DNA of 64,000 nucleotides, from positions 682,001-746,000 of the forward strand of contig CAVSKV010000004.1 of NCBI GenBank assembly GCA_963728785.1, given 5' to 3'. The DNA comes from JAGWRI01 sp963728785 (GTDB lineage Bacteria > Gemmatimonadota > Gemmatimonadetes > Gemmatimonadales > Gemmatimonadaceae). Numbering within the stretch: position 1 is the first letter of the stretch; each line of letters begins with the position of its first letter. The notes under the pieces are model-generated. The model was not told the DNA's origin. It saw only the letters and a program-made list of their open reading frames with translations, and did no database searches. Positions 25,656-34,337 of this stretch are shown piece by piece. The translations under genes were made by a program, and so were the position numbers.

Positions 25656-26315
25656 TTACTTCTCGGCCTCCGCTTCCTCAGGCTTCGGCTTGCGAATGAG
25701 TTCGGGCTCAGCCGGCGCCTCGACCACCGCCTCGGCAGCCGGTGTCTCCTCCACCACCGCCTTGGGCGCGGTCACGACGCAGATCGTCGCCTCTTCCTCA
25801 TCCAGCACCTCGATGCCTTCGGGAAGCTTGAGGTCGCCCACATGGAAGCTGTGTCCGATGGTCAGATCGGTCACGTCGACATCGACGTGGTTCGGGATCG
25901 CGGCCGGATCGACGAGAATCGACACCTCGTGCATCACCTGGTCCAGAATGCCGCCGCTGTTGCGAACGCCGTCGGGCACGCCGATGAACACGAGCGGAAC
26001 GCTCACCGTCACCTTCTCGCCGGCCACCAGCTCCTGGAAGTCGACGTGGATGATCTCCTTCTTGAACGGATGGCGCTGGATCTCGCGGATCAGCGTGAGC
26101 GCCCTTTTGCCGCCCACATCGAGTTCGATGACCGTGCTCGCGTACGCGATGCGCGAGAGCAGCTTCTCGAAGTCGCGCGTGTTGAGCGCCAGAGGCTGCG
26201 GGTCGCGCCCGTGGCCGTAGATCACGGCCGGAACGTTTCCTGACTGCCGGAGCTTGCGCGCATTGCCCGTGCCGACGTCGCTGCGCGGAGATGCCGAAAA
26301 TTGTGCGGTTGCCAT
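25656..26315 (-). CDS. rplY: 50S ribosomal protein L25 (bL25), long CTC form
   Basis: A 219-residue 5S rRNA-binding protein. The N-terminal L25 domain contains GNARKLRQSGNVPAVIYG, and the CTC extension includes VSVPLVFIGVPDGVRNSGG and HVGDLKLPEGIEVL. The C-terminal 40 residues are Glu/Ala/Pro-rich and low in complexity. The rplY-pth order is conserved in many bacteria, and prs immediately upstream is also a classic neighbour (prs-ctc-pth). The 200 bases between prs and rplY hold a paired 8-mer repeat. Confidence 0.95.
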   Translation of the reverse strand: MATAQFSASPRSDVGTGNARKLRQSGNVPAVIYGHGRDPQPLALNTRDFEKLLSRIAYASTVIELDVGGKRALTLIREIQRHPFKKEIIHVDFQELVAGEKVTVSVPLVFIGVPDGVRNSGGILDQVMHEVSILVDPAAIPNHVDVDVTDLTIGHSFHVGDLKLPEGIEVLDEEEATICVVTAPKAVVEETPAAEAVVEAPAEPELIRKPKPEEAEAEK

Positions 26316-26411
26316 TGAGCGATCCTTCGTGAAAAACGGTCCATCCTTGCAGCGAACCGGGAACGGTTTGCGCTACTCTCAGGAGGCTGCGTCCTCCCTA
26401 CCATGACACCG

Positions 26412-26443
26412 GTAGGACAGTATGGCGGTAGGACGGTATGACA
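26412..26443 (+). repeat. 8-mer array, four units (left arm)
   Basis: Four consecutive 8-base units close to GTAGGACA (for example GTAGGACG, GTATGACA). With 26466-26497 it forms an inverted pair 22 bases apart, so the RNA or single-stranded DNA could fold into a long imperfect hairpin between prs and rplY. Confidence 0.75.
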
Positions 26444-26465
26444 GAAAACTGCGAAACGCCGTTTC

Positions 26466-26497
26466 CGTGCTACGGTCCCACTGTCCTACCGTCCTAC
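26466..26497 (-). repeat. 8-mer array, four units (right arm)
   Basis: Read on the minus strand it has four units such as GTAGGACG and GTAGGACA. It ends 19 bases before the prs stop codon, which would place the hairpin in the prs-rplY intergenic mRNA. Confidence 0.75.
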
Positions 26498-26516
26498 GGG
26501 TCGTCCCCGGGTACCT

Positions 26517-27470
26517 CTAGTCGAACAAACTGCTCACGCTCTGTTCGGCGTGCGTGAACCGGATGGCCTTCGACAACAACTCACCCACCGACAGAATGGC
26601 CAGCTTGTCGAACCGCCGCTCTTCCGGCAGCGCAATCGTGTCGGTCACCGCGACCTCCTCGATCGGCGCGTTCATCAGCCGCTCGCGGGCCGGGCCCGAA
26701 AGCAGCGCGTGCGTGGCGCACACGTACACCGAATTGGCGCCTAGCGTCATCAATGCCCGCGCCGCCTCCGACACCGTGCCCGCCGTATCGATCATGTCGT
26801 CAGCCAGGATGCAGTCCTTGCCGTCGACCTCGCCCACCACGTTCACCACTTCCGCGACGTTGGCCGCAGGCCGGCGCTTGTCGATGATGGCCAGCGACGC
26901 GTTCAACCGCTTGGCGAACCCCCGCGCCATCTTCGCCGAGCCGACGTCCGGCGCCACCACCACGATGTCCTTGAGCTGCTTCTTGCGGTAATGCGCCGTG
27001 AACACCGGCATCGCGTACAGGTGGTCCACGGGAATATCGAAGAACCCCTGCAACTGATGCTGGTGGAAATCGATTCCCAGCACCCGGTTCGCACCCGCCG
27101 CCATGATCATGTTGGCCAGCAGCTTCGCCCCGATTGCCACACGCGGCTGATCCTTGCGATCCTGCCGCGAGTAGCCGTAGTACGGCATCACCACCGTGAC
27201 CCGCGCCGCCGAGGCCCGCTTGGCGGCGTCGATCATCAGCAACAACTCCAGAATGTTCTCGGCCGGCGGGTTCGTCGGCTGGATGATGAACACGTCGTTG
27301 CCACGCACGTTCTCATCGATCCGCACGAAGATCTCGCCGTCGGCAAACCGCGTGAGCGTGACCTTGCACAGGTCGGTGCCGATCTGCCGCGCGATCTCTT
27401 CCGCCAACGCCCGATTGGCCGTTCCGGAGAGCAGCTTGAAGCCGTGGCTGGGTACCGAAAGGCCGTCCAT
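26517..27470 (-). CDS. prs: Ribose-phosphate pyrophosphokinase (PRPP synthetase)
   Basis: A 317-residue enzyme making PRPP from ribose 5-phosphate and ATP. Family blocks include GFKLLSGTANRALAEEIA, RFADGEIFVRIDENVRG, MPYYGYSRQDRKDQPR and the PRPP loop CILADDMIDTAGTV. Length is exactly as expected for class I. It lies upstream of rplY and pth, the conserved prs-ctc-pth arrangement. It is separated from tRNA-Gln by 66 bases containing a stem-loop. Confidence 0.97.
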   Translation of the reverse strand: MDGLSVPSHGFKLLSGTANRALAEEIARQIGTDLCKVTLTRFADGEIFVRIDENVRGNDVFIIQPTNPPAENILELLLMIDAAKRASAARVTVVMPYYGYSRQDRKDQPRVAIGAKLLANMIMAAGANRVLGIDFHQHQLQGFFDIPVDHLYAMPVFTAHYRKKQLKDIVVVAPDVGSAKMARGFAKRLNASLAIIDKRRPAANVAEVVNVVGEVDGKDCILADDMIDTAGTVSEAARALMTLGANSVYVCATHALLSGPARERLMNAPIEEVAVTDTIALPEERRFDKLAILSVGELLSKAIRFTHAEQSVSSLFD

Positions 27471-27510
27471 GATTAGCCTTGTAACCTACCGGAGGGTCGG
27501 GAGTTAATCA

Positions 27511-27530
27511 ACGTCGCTGGGCGGCGACGT
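27511..27530 (-). terminator. Stem-loop after tRNA-Gln
   Basis: A 7-bp stem ACGTCGC/GCGACGT with a 6-base loop, starting seven bases beyond the tRNA 3' end on the minus strand. No strong T run follows, so it may only define the tRNA processing end or act as a weak terminator before prs. Confidence 0.4.
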
Positions 27531-27536
27531 GCGACA

Positions 27537-27607
27537 TTGCCCCCGGTGGATTCGAACCACCATTCTCGGATCCAAAGTCCGATGTCCTGCCATTGGACGA
27601 GGGGGCA
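27537..27607 (-). tRNA. tRNA-Gln (anticodon TTG)
   Basis: Cloverleaf on the minus strand: acceptor TGCCCCC/GGGGGCA, D-stem GTCC/GGAC, anticodon stem TCGGA/TCCGA with loop CTTTGGA (anticodon TTG), T-arm GGTGG-TTCGAAT-CCACC, discriminator A. CCA is not encoded. It lies 17 bases downstream of ispE and upstream of prs. Confidence 0.95.
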
Positions 27608-27624
27608 GCTGGGGCCCCCACAAC

Positions 27625-28557
27625 CTACTCGATCATCCGAATCGGAACAACGTGAGCCGCGGTCCGGGTCTCGATCAGGCGCCCCCCGTCCAGGTCCGCC
27701 GCAAGCAGCCCTCGAGCCCCCTCGTCGAACACCCCGAACACGCTGGACCCGGACCCCGCGAGCATCGCGATCCGGGCTCCGGCGCGCTCCAGCGCCTTGC
27801 GGTAGCGCCCGATTTCGGGATGTCGTTTCTCCACCGTCTCCTGAAAATCGTTCTCGGCCACTCCCTCCACCTCGGGCCACGAGAGCAGCGCCGCGGCCGG
27901 CAGTAGCGCGCCCGTCGGCTCGTATGCCGGCCGCGACTCCGCGAGCCAGCGATACGCCTCGACCGTCCCGATGCCGAACGCTGGCACCACCAGTTGCACG
28001 CGCCGGCGCGGCAGAGGGTTGAGCCCCAGCATTCGTTCGCCCCGCCCCCACGCAAAAGCGAGGGGTGCCTCGGTTGCCATGAATGGCACGTCGGCCCCCA
28101 GCCGCGCCGCGATTTCGAGCACCCGGACCCCCATGGGCCGCGGGGCCAGGGCCTCGAGAATGCGCAGCACGGTGCCGGCGTCGGCGCTACCACCGCCCAA
28201 ACCCCCTCCCACGGGAATGCGCTTCACGATCTCGATGGCGAACCCCTCGGGCCACCCCGTGGCTTCCCGGTATGCCAGCGCTGCCCGGTAGGCCAGGTTT
28301 TCCTCGGCTGGCCCGAGCCCCCCTCGAGGCACCACGTCCCCTGTGCACTCGACGGCCCGCCCCGCGACCCCGGTGCGCACGGTCACTTCGTCGGCCAGGT
28401 CGAGCCGCTGGAAGGCGGTCTCGATCTGGTGGTAGCCCGACGCTTCGCGGCTCAACACCCGAAGCCGGAGGTTGATCTTGGCCTGCGCCGCGCCGCGACC
28501 GGCGCGGGTCGCCGGGATGGCCGCGCTCGACGAAGGCGTGCCTGGCAACGCGCTCAT
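27625..28557 (-). CDS. ispE: 4-diphosphocytidyl-2-C-methyl-D-erythritol kinase
   Basis: A 310-residue GHMP kinase of the MEP isoprenoid pathway. It shows AQAKINLRLRVLSREASGYH, the ATP loop PVGGGLGGGSADAG, and LGADVPFMA; the third GHMP motif MLAGSGSSVFGVF is also present. It overlaps the upstream membrane-protein gene by four bases (ATGA). The ispE / tRNA-Gln / prs order is a familiar bacterial arrangement. Confidence 0.95.
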   Translation of the reverse strand: MSALPGTPSSSAAIPATRAGRGAAQAKINLRLRVLSREASGYHQIETAFQRLDLADEVTVRTGVAGRAVECTGDVVPRGGLGPAEENLAYRAALAYREATGWPEGFAIEIVKRIPVGGGLGGGSADAGTVLRILEALAPRPMGVRVLEIAARLGADVPFMATEAPLAFAWGRGERMLGLNPLPRRRVQLVVPAFGIGTVEAYRWLAESRPAYEPTGALLPAAALLSWPEVEGVAENDFQETVEKRHPEIGRYRKALERAGARIAMLAGSGSSVFGVFDEGARGLLAADLDGGRLIETRTAAHVVPIRMIE

Positions 28558-29576
28558 CGAGCCGGCTCCGCGGGCGCGGCCACCGCCCGGATCTCACTGT
28601 AGGTGATCCCGGCGCGGCCGAAGTACCACAGGCCGATGACCGTGATCGGAATGAAGGAGACGAAGTGAAAGGTGAGAGCCCACGTGGCCGCCGCACTCGC
28701 GCCGATGCCGTACACCAGCAGGCCGGCTTTCGCACCGCTCTCGAACACACCCACGAAGCCCGGCGTCGAGGGCAGCGACACGAACAGCACCACCACCCCC
28801 TGCACGAACAGCGCCGCCGACAGCGGGACGTCGACATGGACGGCCTTGAAAGCCAGCCAGAACGCAAACGCGTTGAGCATCCAGTGCAACAACGCCCACC
28901 AGAGCACGGCGAGAAAGCGGCCGGGGCTTCGCAAGACGCCCAGCCCGCTGGCGAAGGACGTGAGGATGCTGCGGCCGGTGGCCTCGAGTCTGGGTGAGAG
29001 TCGCCGCGACAATCGCCCTTGGACGCTGATGACGCGATCCGGGAATCGTGCCAGCAGATAGAGCATCATGAAACCGACCAACGTGAGCGTGATGACCCCG
29101 ATGGCGACGCTCGACACCGACCGGCCGCCGATCTCGGTGACGCCCGGGAAACGGGGGTCTAGCATGGCCGCGGCCATGAGCAGCAGCACGGCCGCGCCGT
29201 CGAACAGGCGGTCGACGGCTACCGACGCCAGACCCACGGAAAACGGCACGTCGGGCCGTTCCCGCGACAGTGCATAGGCCCGGGCCAACTCACCGGGTCT
29301 GAACGGCAGGATGTTGCTCGCCATCATGCCGATGGCCACGGAACGCCAGAGTGGGCCGTACGGGAGCTTCGGCGCCACGGGATCGAGAATGATGCGCCAA
29401 CGAATGGCGCGTAACGGGAAGATCCCCGTCGCGGCCACCGAACACAGAAAGATGAGCGGGATGCTTGCGTCCTGCAGCCGCTCGGTGACGGCGTGCCACG
29501 GCACGCCGTGCAGCGCCCACCAGAGTCCCGCCGCGCTCAGCCCGATGCCGAGCACGCCATGCCATCGGATCTTCAT
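28554..29576 (-). CDS. Flippase-like integral membrane protein (LPG-synthase TM region, UPF0104)
   Basis: A 340-residue protein with about eight membrane helices. The motifs LPFRPGELARAYALSRERPDVPFSV (here split for length: LPFRPGELARAYAL, SRERPDVPFSV) and SLPSTPGFVGVFESG are the signature of the AglD/LPG_synthase_TM family. Members flip or transfer lipid-linked groups, or are uncharacterised; this one lacks the soluble lysyltransferase domain of MprF. It precedes ispE with a four-base overlap and follows the Hpt-like gene after three bases, so all three are probably one transcript. Confidence 0.8.
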   Translation of the reverse strand: MKIRWHGVLGIGLSAAGLWWALHGVPWHAVTERLQDASIPLIFLCSVAATGIFPLRAIRWRIILDPVAPKLPYGPLWRSVAIGMMASNILPFRPGELARAYALSRERPDVPFSVGLASVAVDRLFDGAAVLLLMAAAMLDPRFPGVTEIGGRSVSSVAIGVITLTLVGFMMLYLLARFPDRVISVQGRLSRRLSPRLEATGRSILTSFASGLGVLRSPGRFLAVLWWALLHWMLNAFAFWLAFKAVHVDVPLSAALFVQGVVVLFVSLPSTPGFVGVFESGAKAGLLVYGIGASAAATWALTFHFVSFIPITVIGLWYFGRAGITYSEIRAVAAPAEPAR

Positions 29577-29579
29577 CGA

Positions 29580-31121
29580 TTATTCGGCGAGCGCGAGATC
29601 GAGCAGGTCGAATAACTCTCCCATCAGATCGGGCGAAGCCGGACTGCCGGAGCGGCGGATCTGCTCGCGAAGCGTGATTGCGCGTTCCACCGCCGCCCGG
29701 CCACTGTAAACCAGGGCCCCGATCGGCACCACCGTGTCCTCCACCGGCCTGGGTTCGGCGAACGGCGTGGCGGTGAACGAATCGAGCGCGGCGATCCCCT
29801 CGTCCAGCGACGACGCGGCCCCCTCGATGGCGGCAGCCCCGGCTGGCGTGGGTCTGGCCAGGACCGCCGCGGCACCCATTACCGGCGTGCGGAAGGAAGG
29901 GATCCCCGGACCCGCCATCACCGGAGTGCGCCGAATGGCCGCCATCTGTACGATGGGCGTGGGTGCCGACGGGGAGACCGGCGCATTGGCGTACGCGATC
30001 GTCTGCACGATGCGCTCGATGGTGGCCAGCGACCGCTCGTCCACCGCGTCGGCCACGTTGGCGTACGAGGCCAGGAGCCCGATCACCGCCTGTTCGCCGA
30101 AGCTCTCGGCTGCCAGGCGGATGGCGCGCAGCCCGCGGCGCAGGTCGCGGCCCACAAGCTCCCGCGCCTGCGGATCGGAGGTGGCGCGAGCCAGACCCAC
30201 CAGCGCCTTGAGATGCTCAGCGAGGTGTATCGCCTCGGCGCGAAAACGCTCCCCGGGAGTGGTGGGCGGATTGGGCGCCCGCGTCACGATCATCGGCCCA
30301 CCGTCATCATAGAAGAAGGAAGCCACGGACACGATGCCGGCGTCGTCGACGCGGTTTTTCGCCGCGGCCGAAGCGGCTTCGAACTTTTCATACTCCGGCG
30401 AGGGCGCGTTGGTGGGATTGCCGTCGCGTATCGCGGCGGCAATGCGCCTGAGCAGCGCGGCCGCGGCCCGCAGCACCACCACCTTCTCCACCGAAAGCCG
30501 TGGTTCGCCGAGCTCGAGCGACAGGGCCGCGTTCTCGGCCGCCTCGGCCACGTCGGCCAGCGGCGGAAGATCCCTGATTCCCGCCACGCCGCGCAAGGCG
30601 CGGATGCGACCCAGTACTGCGTCCGCCGCCGCGCGGTTGTCGGGGCGCGTGGCGAGCAGCTCGAGGCCCGCGGCGATGTTGTTCGCCTCGCCCACGAGGT
30701 AGGCGGGGGGCGCGTCCATCGCCGGCGCAGCAGTGCTCCCGCCCAGGCCGGGGGCGAACGCGGCCAGTTCGCGGGTTCGGTCGGCAGCCCGGCGCACCTC
30801 GGCATCGCCCCACGTGCGAGCCGCTCGGACCAGGATCTTCAGGTCGTCGATGGTCGAAATCATCGCGGCGCGAAGCGCCGCGGTCCACTCGATCAGGCCG
30901 TCACGGGTGGCGTGGGCAATGCTCTCCACGGCCGCGGCCAGTTCGGCCAGCGCGGTCAACTCCGCCATCGTGGCAACGCCACGCAGCGCACGCCCGGTGC
31001 GCTGCATTGCCTCGCCGTCCGGGGGGCCGGCAGGCGCCTGCCGCACGAGGCCATCGAGTTGGTCGACGTACTCTGCCGCTTCCAGCACGAAAAAGTCGAT
31101 GAATGCCACCCGCGACGTCAT
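29580..31121 (-). CDS. Hpt-domain-like protein lacking the phospho-accepting histidines
   Basis: A 513-residue, Ala-rich, all-helical cytoplasmic protein. The N-terminal bundle (residues 8-115) ends its second helix with RALRGVATM, and a second bundle (140-235) has RALRGVAGI. Both align with the HxLKG-SA motif of histidine phosphotransfer domains, but the histidine is arginine (R44 and R174). A third helical bundle covers residues 290-380. A Pro/Ala/Thr linker and a short C-terminal helix region follow. No kinase or receiver domain is present. A scaffold or decoy role in a phosphorelay is conceivable; function is unknown. The ATG at 31121 has GGAG upstream. Confidence 0.6.
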   Translation of the reverse strand: MTSRVAFIDFFVLEAAEYVDQLDGLVRQAPAGPPDGEAMQRTGRALRGVATMAELTALAELAAAVESIAHATRDGLIEWTAALRAAMISTIDDLKILVRAARTWGDAEVRRAADRTRELAAFAPGLGGSTAAPAMDAPPAYLVGEANNIAAGLELLATRPDNRAAADAVLGRIRALRGVAGIRDLPPLADVAEAAENAALSLELGEPRLSVEKVVVLRAAAALLRRIAAAIRDGNPTNAPSPEYEKFEAASAAAKNRVDDAGIVSVASFFYDDGGPMIVTRAPNPPTTPGERFRAEAIHLAEHLKALVGLARATSDPQARELVGRDLRRGLRAIRLAAESFGEQAVIGLLASYANVADAVDERSLATIERIVQTIAYANAPVSPSAPTPIVQMAAIRRTPVMAGPGIPSFRTPVMGAAAVLARPTPAGAAAIEGAASSLDEGIAALDSFTATPFAEPRPVEDTVVPIGALVYSGRAAVERAITLREQIRRSGSPASPDLMGELFDLLDLALAE

Positions 31122-31153
31122 GCCCGCTCCGTTGAGTTTGGCGCGTTTCGAAG

Positions 31154-31918
31154 TTAGGACGGCCGACGCGCCGCGTCCATTGCTCGCCGCATCTCGCGCA
31201 CCGCCCCGGCGAGCCCCACGAACAGGGCGCGGCTCACGATCGAGTGCCCGATGTTGAGCTCTTCCACCGCGCGCAGGGCCGCCACCGGTCCCACATTCGG
31301 CACGGTGAGCCCATGTCCGGCGTGGACGGCGAGCCCGAGCGATGCGCCGAGTTCGGCGGCCGCGGCGAGGGAGGCGAGGGGCGCCGGGTCGCCGGGATGG
31401 TTGGCGTAGGTTCCGGTGTGCAGCTCCACGGCGCGGGCTCCCAGGGCGCGCGACTGGCGGACGGTCGCCTCGTCGGGGTCGATGAACAGGCTCGACCGGA
31501 TGCCGGCCCGGTTGAGGCGGGCGATCCCGTCGGCCAGGCGCTTCTCGTCACGGTGCAGGTCGAGCCCCCCCTCGGTCGTGATCTCTTCACGCTTCTCTGG
31601 CACGAGGGTAGCCTGGTGAGGCCGCAGGCGCTCGGCAATGGCCAGCATCTCCTCGGTGCACGCCATTTCGAGGTTGAACACGGTGACCGTGCCGGTTCGC
31701 AGTCGCTCGACGTCGGCGTCCTGGATGTGGCGCCGGTCCTCGCGCAGGTGTGCAGTGATGCCGTCCGCCCCGGCGTCCTCGCACACCCGCGCCGCGGCGA
31801 ACGGATCGGGCTCCGTACCGCGCCGCGCCTGTCGCAGGGTCGCGACATGGTCCACGTTGATGTAGAGCCGTTGGTAGGGCAGTCCGCCGCCGGCAGGATC
31901 GGTTGCTCGCATCGTCAC
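31154..31918 (-). CDS. pdxJ: Pyridoxine 5'-phosphate synthase
   Basis: A 254-residue enzyme completing de novo vitamin B6 synthesis. LYINVDHVATLRQARRGTEPDP, GADGITAHLREDRRHIQD and the phosphate loop HAGHGLTVPNV are diagnostic of PdxJ. The listed start is GTG at 31918; an ATG two codons later is equally possible. It is the first gene of the minus-strand run containing the Hpt-like, flippase-like and ispE genes. Confidence 0.95.
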   Translation of the reverse strand: MTMRATDPAGGGLPYQRLYINVDHVATLRQARRGTEPDPFAAARVCEDAGADGITAHLREDRRHIQDADVERLRTGTVTVFNLEMACTEEMLAIAERLRPHQATLVPEKREEITTEGGLDLHRDEKRLADGIARLNRAGIRSSLFIDPDEATVRQSRALGARAVELHTGTYANHPGDPAPLASLAAAAELGASLGLAVHAGHGLTVPNVGPVAALRAVEELNIGHSIVSRALFVGLAGAVREMRRAMDAARRPS

Positions 31919-31958
31919 GCCCCGTTAGGTTCGCAGCAAGACCTCGGTGGAGACACGC

Positions 31959-32420
31959 GTGAGGAAGTTAATCATCGGCTTGGTGCTCGCAGCGGGATGC
32001 CAGTCGGGTGGAACGATGGGATCGCGTCCGGGCACGAGTGCGGCGGAGCCGCTGAATGCCACCGGGGCGGCTTCGCCACGCGCCGCGGTGGACAAGTTCA
32101 TGGGCGCCGTGAAGGCGCAGGATCTCCAGGCGCTGGGCGGGATCTGGGGCACCAGGAACGGTCCGGCGCGCGAGCAGATGGATGCGAAGCAACTGCAGGA
32201 GCGCGAGCTGATCATGCTCTGTTATCTGAAGCATGACACGTACACCGTGCTCGGCGACGCGCCGTCGCTGAATCGCGACCGCGTATTCGCCGTTGAAATC
32301 AAGTACGGCACGATCACGCATACCGGGCAGTTCGCGGTGACGAGCGCGGGCGACGGGCGATTCTACGTACAGGCCGTCACCAACATTCAGGACTTCCAGG
32401 ACGTGTGCGGCAAGAAGTAG
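31959..32420 (+). CDS. Small lipoprotein with an NTF2/SnoaL-like domain
   Basis: A 153-residue protein. Starting at GTG 31959 (with GGTGGAG upstream) it reads RKLIIGLVLAAGCQSGG, a compact lipoprotein signal with lipobox LAAGC. An earlier GTG at 31947 would add four residues. The region from ASPRAAVDKFMGAVKAQDLQAL onward has the helix-then-strand pattern of NTF2-like domains, with length to match. Function unknown; probably anchored in the envelope. It converges on mce with a 13-base gap. Confidence 0.62.
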   Translation: MRKLIIGLVLAAGCQSGGTMGSRPGTSAAEPLNATGAASPRAAVDKFMGAVKAQDLQALGGIWGTRNGPAREQMDAKQLQERELIMLCYLKHDTYTVLGDAPSLNRDRVFAVEIKYGTITHTGQFAVTSAGDGRFYVQAVTNIQDFQDVCGKK

Positions 32421-32433
32421 CCGGGTCGCCCGA

Positions 32434-32844
32434 TCAATGCTCGCTCAACTCGATCAACACACCGCCGGTAGCGGACGGATGCAGAAACGCGATCCGCTTG
32501 CCCTCGGCACCGACGCGAGGAGCGGCGTCGATGAGGCGGAGCCCCGCGGCGCGGCAGCGCGCCAGCGTGGCGTCGAGGTCGTCGACCGCGAAGCAGACGT
32601 GATGGATTCCAGGACCGCGCCTGGCCAGGAACTTCGAGATCGGCGAATCGGTTGTCTGACCCTGGAGAAGTTCGACCAGCGAGTCGCCGGCGGACAGCCC
32701 CGCGATGCGGGCCCCGTCGGCGTCGTCGAGCGGCACGACGGGCATGCCGAGCACGTCCCGATAGAGGGGCAAGATCGCGTCGAGTGCGGCCACGGCAATT
32801 CCGATGTGGGCGATGCGGGTGCCGCGCGGCGGAGATTCGGACAT
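32434..32844 (-). CDS. mce: Methylmalonyl-CoA epimerase
   Basis: A 136-residue VOC (glyoxalase-fold) protein interconverting methylmalonyl-CoA epimers. IAHIGIAV supplies the first metal His, GPGIHHVCFAVDDLDATL the second, and VLIELSE the late glutamate. The family-specific stretches LYRDVLG and DSLVELLQ are also present. Divergent from trxA. Its partner, methylmalonyl-CoA mutase, is not in the window. Confidence 0.88.
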   Translation of the reverse strand: MSESPPRGTRIAHIGIAVAALDAILPLYRDVLGMPVVPLDDADGARIAGLSAGDSLVELLQGQTTDSPISKFLARRGPGIHHVCFAVDDLDATLARCRAAGLRLIDAAPRVGAEGKRIAFLHPSATGGVLIELSEH

Positions 32845-32925
32845 ATGGAGCGCTCCGGCTGGGATTGGGCGCTATAACATAACGCTGGGCACCGGGCCGG
32901 TCAGGCTCGCGCCAGGGAGAACCGG

Positions 32926-33252
32926 ATGTCGAATACCACGGCAGTAACGGACACGAACTTCGAACAGGAAGTCGAGAAGAACCCGGGCCTCACGATCGTG
33001 GACTTCTGGGCCACGTGGTGCGGACCGTGCCGGATGATCGCGCCGGTGCTGGATCAGATCGCCACCCAGTACGCGGGAAAGGTCAAGGTGGCCAAGCTCG
33101 ACGTGGACACCAACATCAAGACGGCCACCCGCTTCAACGTACGGTCCATCCCGCTTCTCCTGTTCTTCAAGGACGGGAAGGTGGTGGATCAGATCGTGGG
33201 TGCGGTTCCGCGAGCGCACATCGAGTCCAAAGTGCAGCAACACGCCGCCTGA
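32926..33252 (+). CDS. trxA: Thioredoxin
   Basis: A 108-residue cytoplasmic disulfide reductase. The active site DFWATWCGPCRM has cysteines at 32 and 35, as in the Escherichia coli protein. The buried aspartate region and the cis-proline motif (VRSIPLLLFF) are intact. There is no signal peptide. GGGAGAACC upstream of the ATG gives a modest ribosome site. An 81-base divergent region separates it from mce. Confidence 0.96.
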   Translation: MSNTTAVTDTNFEQEVEKNPGLTIVDFWATWCGPCRMIAPVLDQIATQYAGKVKVAKLDVDTNIKTATRFNVRSIPLLLFFKDGKVVDQIVGAVPRAHIESKVQQHAA

Positions 33253-33359
33253 TCCGTATTGCGGCGGTTCGCGGTGTGCAGCATGTTTTTCCCGGAAGGC
33301 AGACGCCGGCGTTCCAGGCGTTCGTTTCATCGATTTCTTCGTCCCCGCGCCCCCGCTGG

Positions 33360-34337
33360 ATGCCGTCCAACGTAGCAGCCCTTCGCTTCCCGTACGCGCG
33401 CGTCCTGCTTCCGCGCACGCGCCTCGCGTACATTCACGTCCGCAACCTGCTGGGCGACGCCAAGCGCGACCGGTTGGCGCGCGTGGCCGCCTACGTGGCC
33501 GTGTGGCTGCCCGAGGAGTTCCTGGTGTTCTACCTCGTGCGCGGCGAGGTGGTGAACGCCACGATCATGGACGCCGCGGGCTCCCGCGCCGTGGGGATCG
33601 CCACGGCGCTCGATCGGATTCCCGCCGAGCCCGAGTACGGCGACATCTGCTTCCATGAGGCGGACGAGCGCCAGCTCGCCTGCATGTTCGCGGCGCAGTC
33701 GCGCCCCGATGAACCCTGGTCCGCCGGCATGCGTGTGACCGACCCCGAGGTGCTCTTTCCCTACCTCAAGGCGATGACGTTCGACGGGTTCATGGAGATC
33801 GTCGCCGAGGACACGGTGAACTACCTCGTGTTCAACAACGGTGCGGTCCAACGCGCCTTCCTCTCCACCACGCACCACGGCACGCCCCCGGAACGCGTGA
33901 GAAAGCTGTTCGCGCGTGAAGGCCGGACCGTGGGCACGCAGCTGCGCCGGTGGTCGGGCCTCGATCCGCTCCCCACGCAGGCGCCGCCGGCGCTCGTGCT
34001 GGCCTATCGAGAGGTGACGGCGTCGCTGGTGGCCCGCCTGGCCGCCGACGGCCGAGAGAGCGCCGCGACGCTCGCCGAGTCGGCGCGCCTGAACCTGCTG
34101 CCCGACCACCCGGTGCTCGATGGCTTCGGCTTCAACGGACGGGCGGCGGGAGACGTGATCGCCGACGCCGACACGCTCACCAGTGCCGTGGGGGCGTGGA
34201 TCAAGGAATTCCTGTTCGCCGCCACCGATCATGAAACGGCCTCGCCCGAAACGCTGCTCCACGACGTCACGTGGAGCCGGCGACACATGTTCCGCTCGGC
34301 CGGCCTCTATGGGCAGGTCCCGTGGAAGGTCGTGTGA
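33360..34337 (+). CDS. Conserved-looking hypothetical protein upstream of rsmI
   Basis: A 325-residue soluble protein that I do not recognise. It begins MPSNVAALRFPYARVLLPRTRL and alternates strands and helices in two halves; the second half (after about residue 190) is mainly helical. The coding signature is strong, with high third-position GC and a clean stop overlapping the next start. Stretches such as FPYLKAMTFDGFMEIVAEDTVN and AATLAESARLNLLPDHPVLDGF suggest a compact globular protein. It is translationally coupled to rsmI through a GTGA overlap. No enzyme motif is visible. The ATG at 33360 was chosen because upstream codons belong to another frame's leader. Confidence 0.6.
   Translation: MPSNVAALRFPYARVLLPRTRLAYIHVRNLLGDAKRDRLARVAAYVAVWLPEEFLVFYLVRGEVVNATIMDAAGSRAVGIATALDRIPAEPEYGDICFHEADERQLACMFAAQSRPDEPWSAGMRVTDPEVLFPYLKAMTFDGFMEIVAEDTVNYLVFNNGAVQRAFLSTTHHGTPPERVRKLFAREGRTVGTQLRRWSGLDPLPTQAPPALVLAYREVTASLVARLAADGRESAATLAESARLNLLPDHPVLDGFGFNGRAAGDVIADADTLTSAVGAWIKEFLFAATDHETASPETLLHDVTWSRRHMFRSAGLYGQVPWKVV

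Noticed and set aside
33253..33359. Terminator or small gene after trxA
   Set aside because: CCGCC/GGCGG pairs weakly, with a T stretch 30 bases later; the stem is too short and no small frame has a start.
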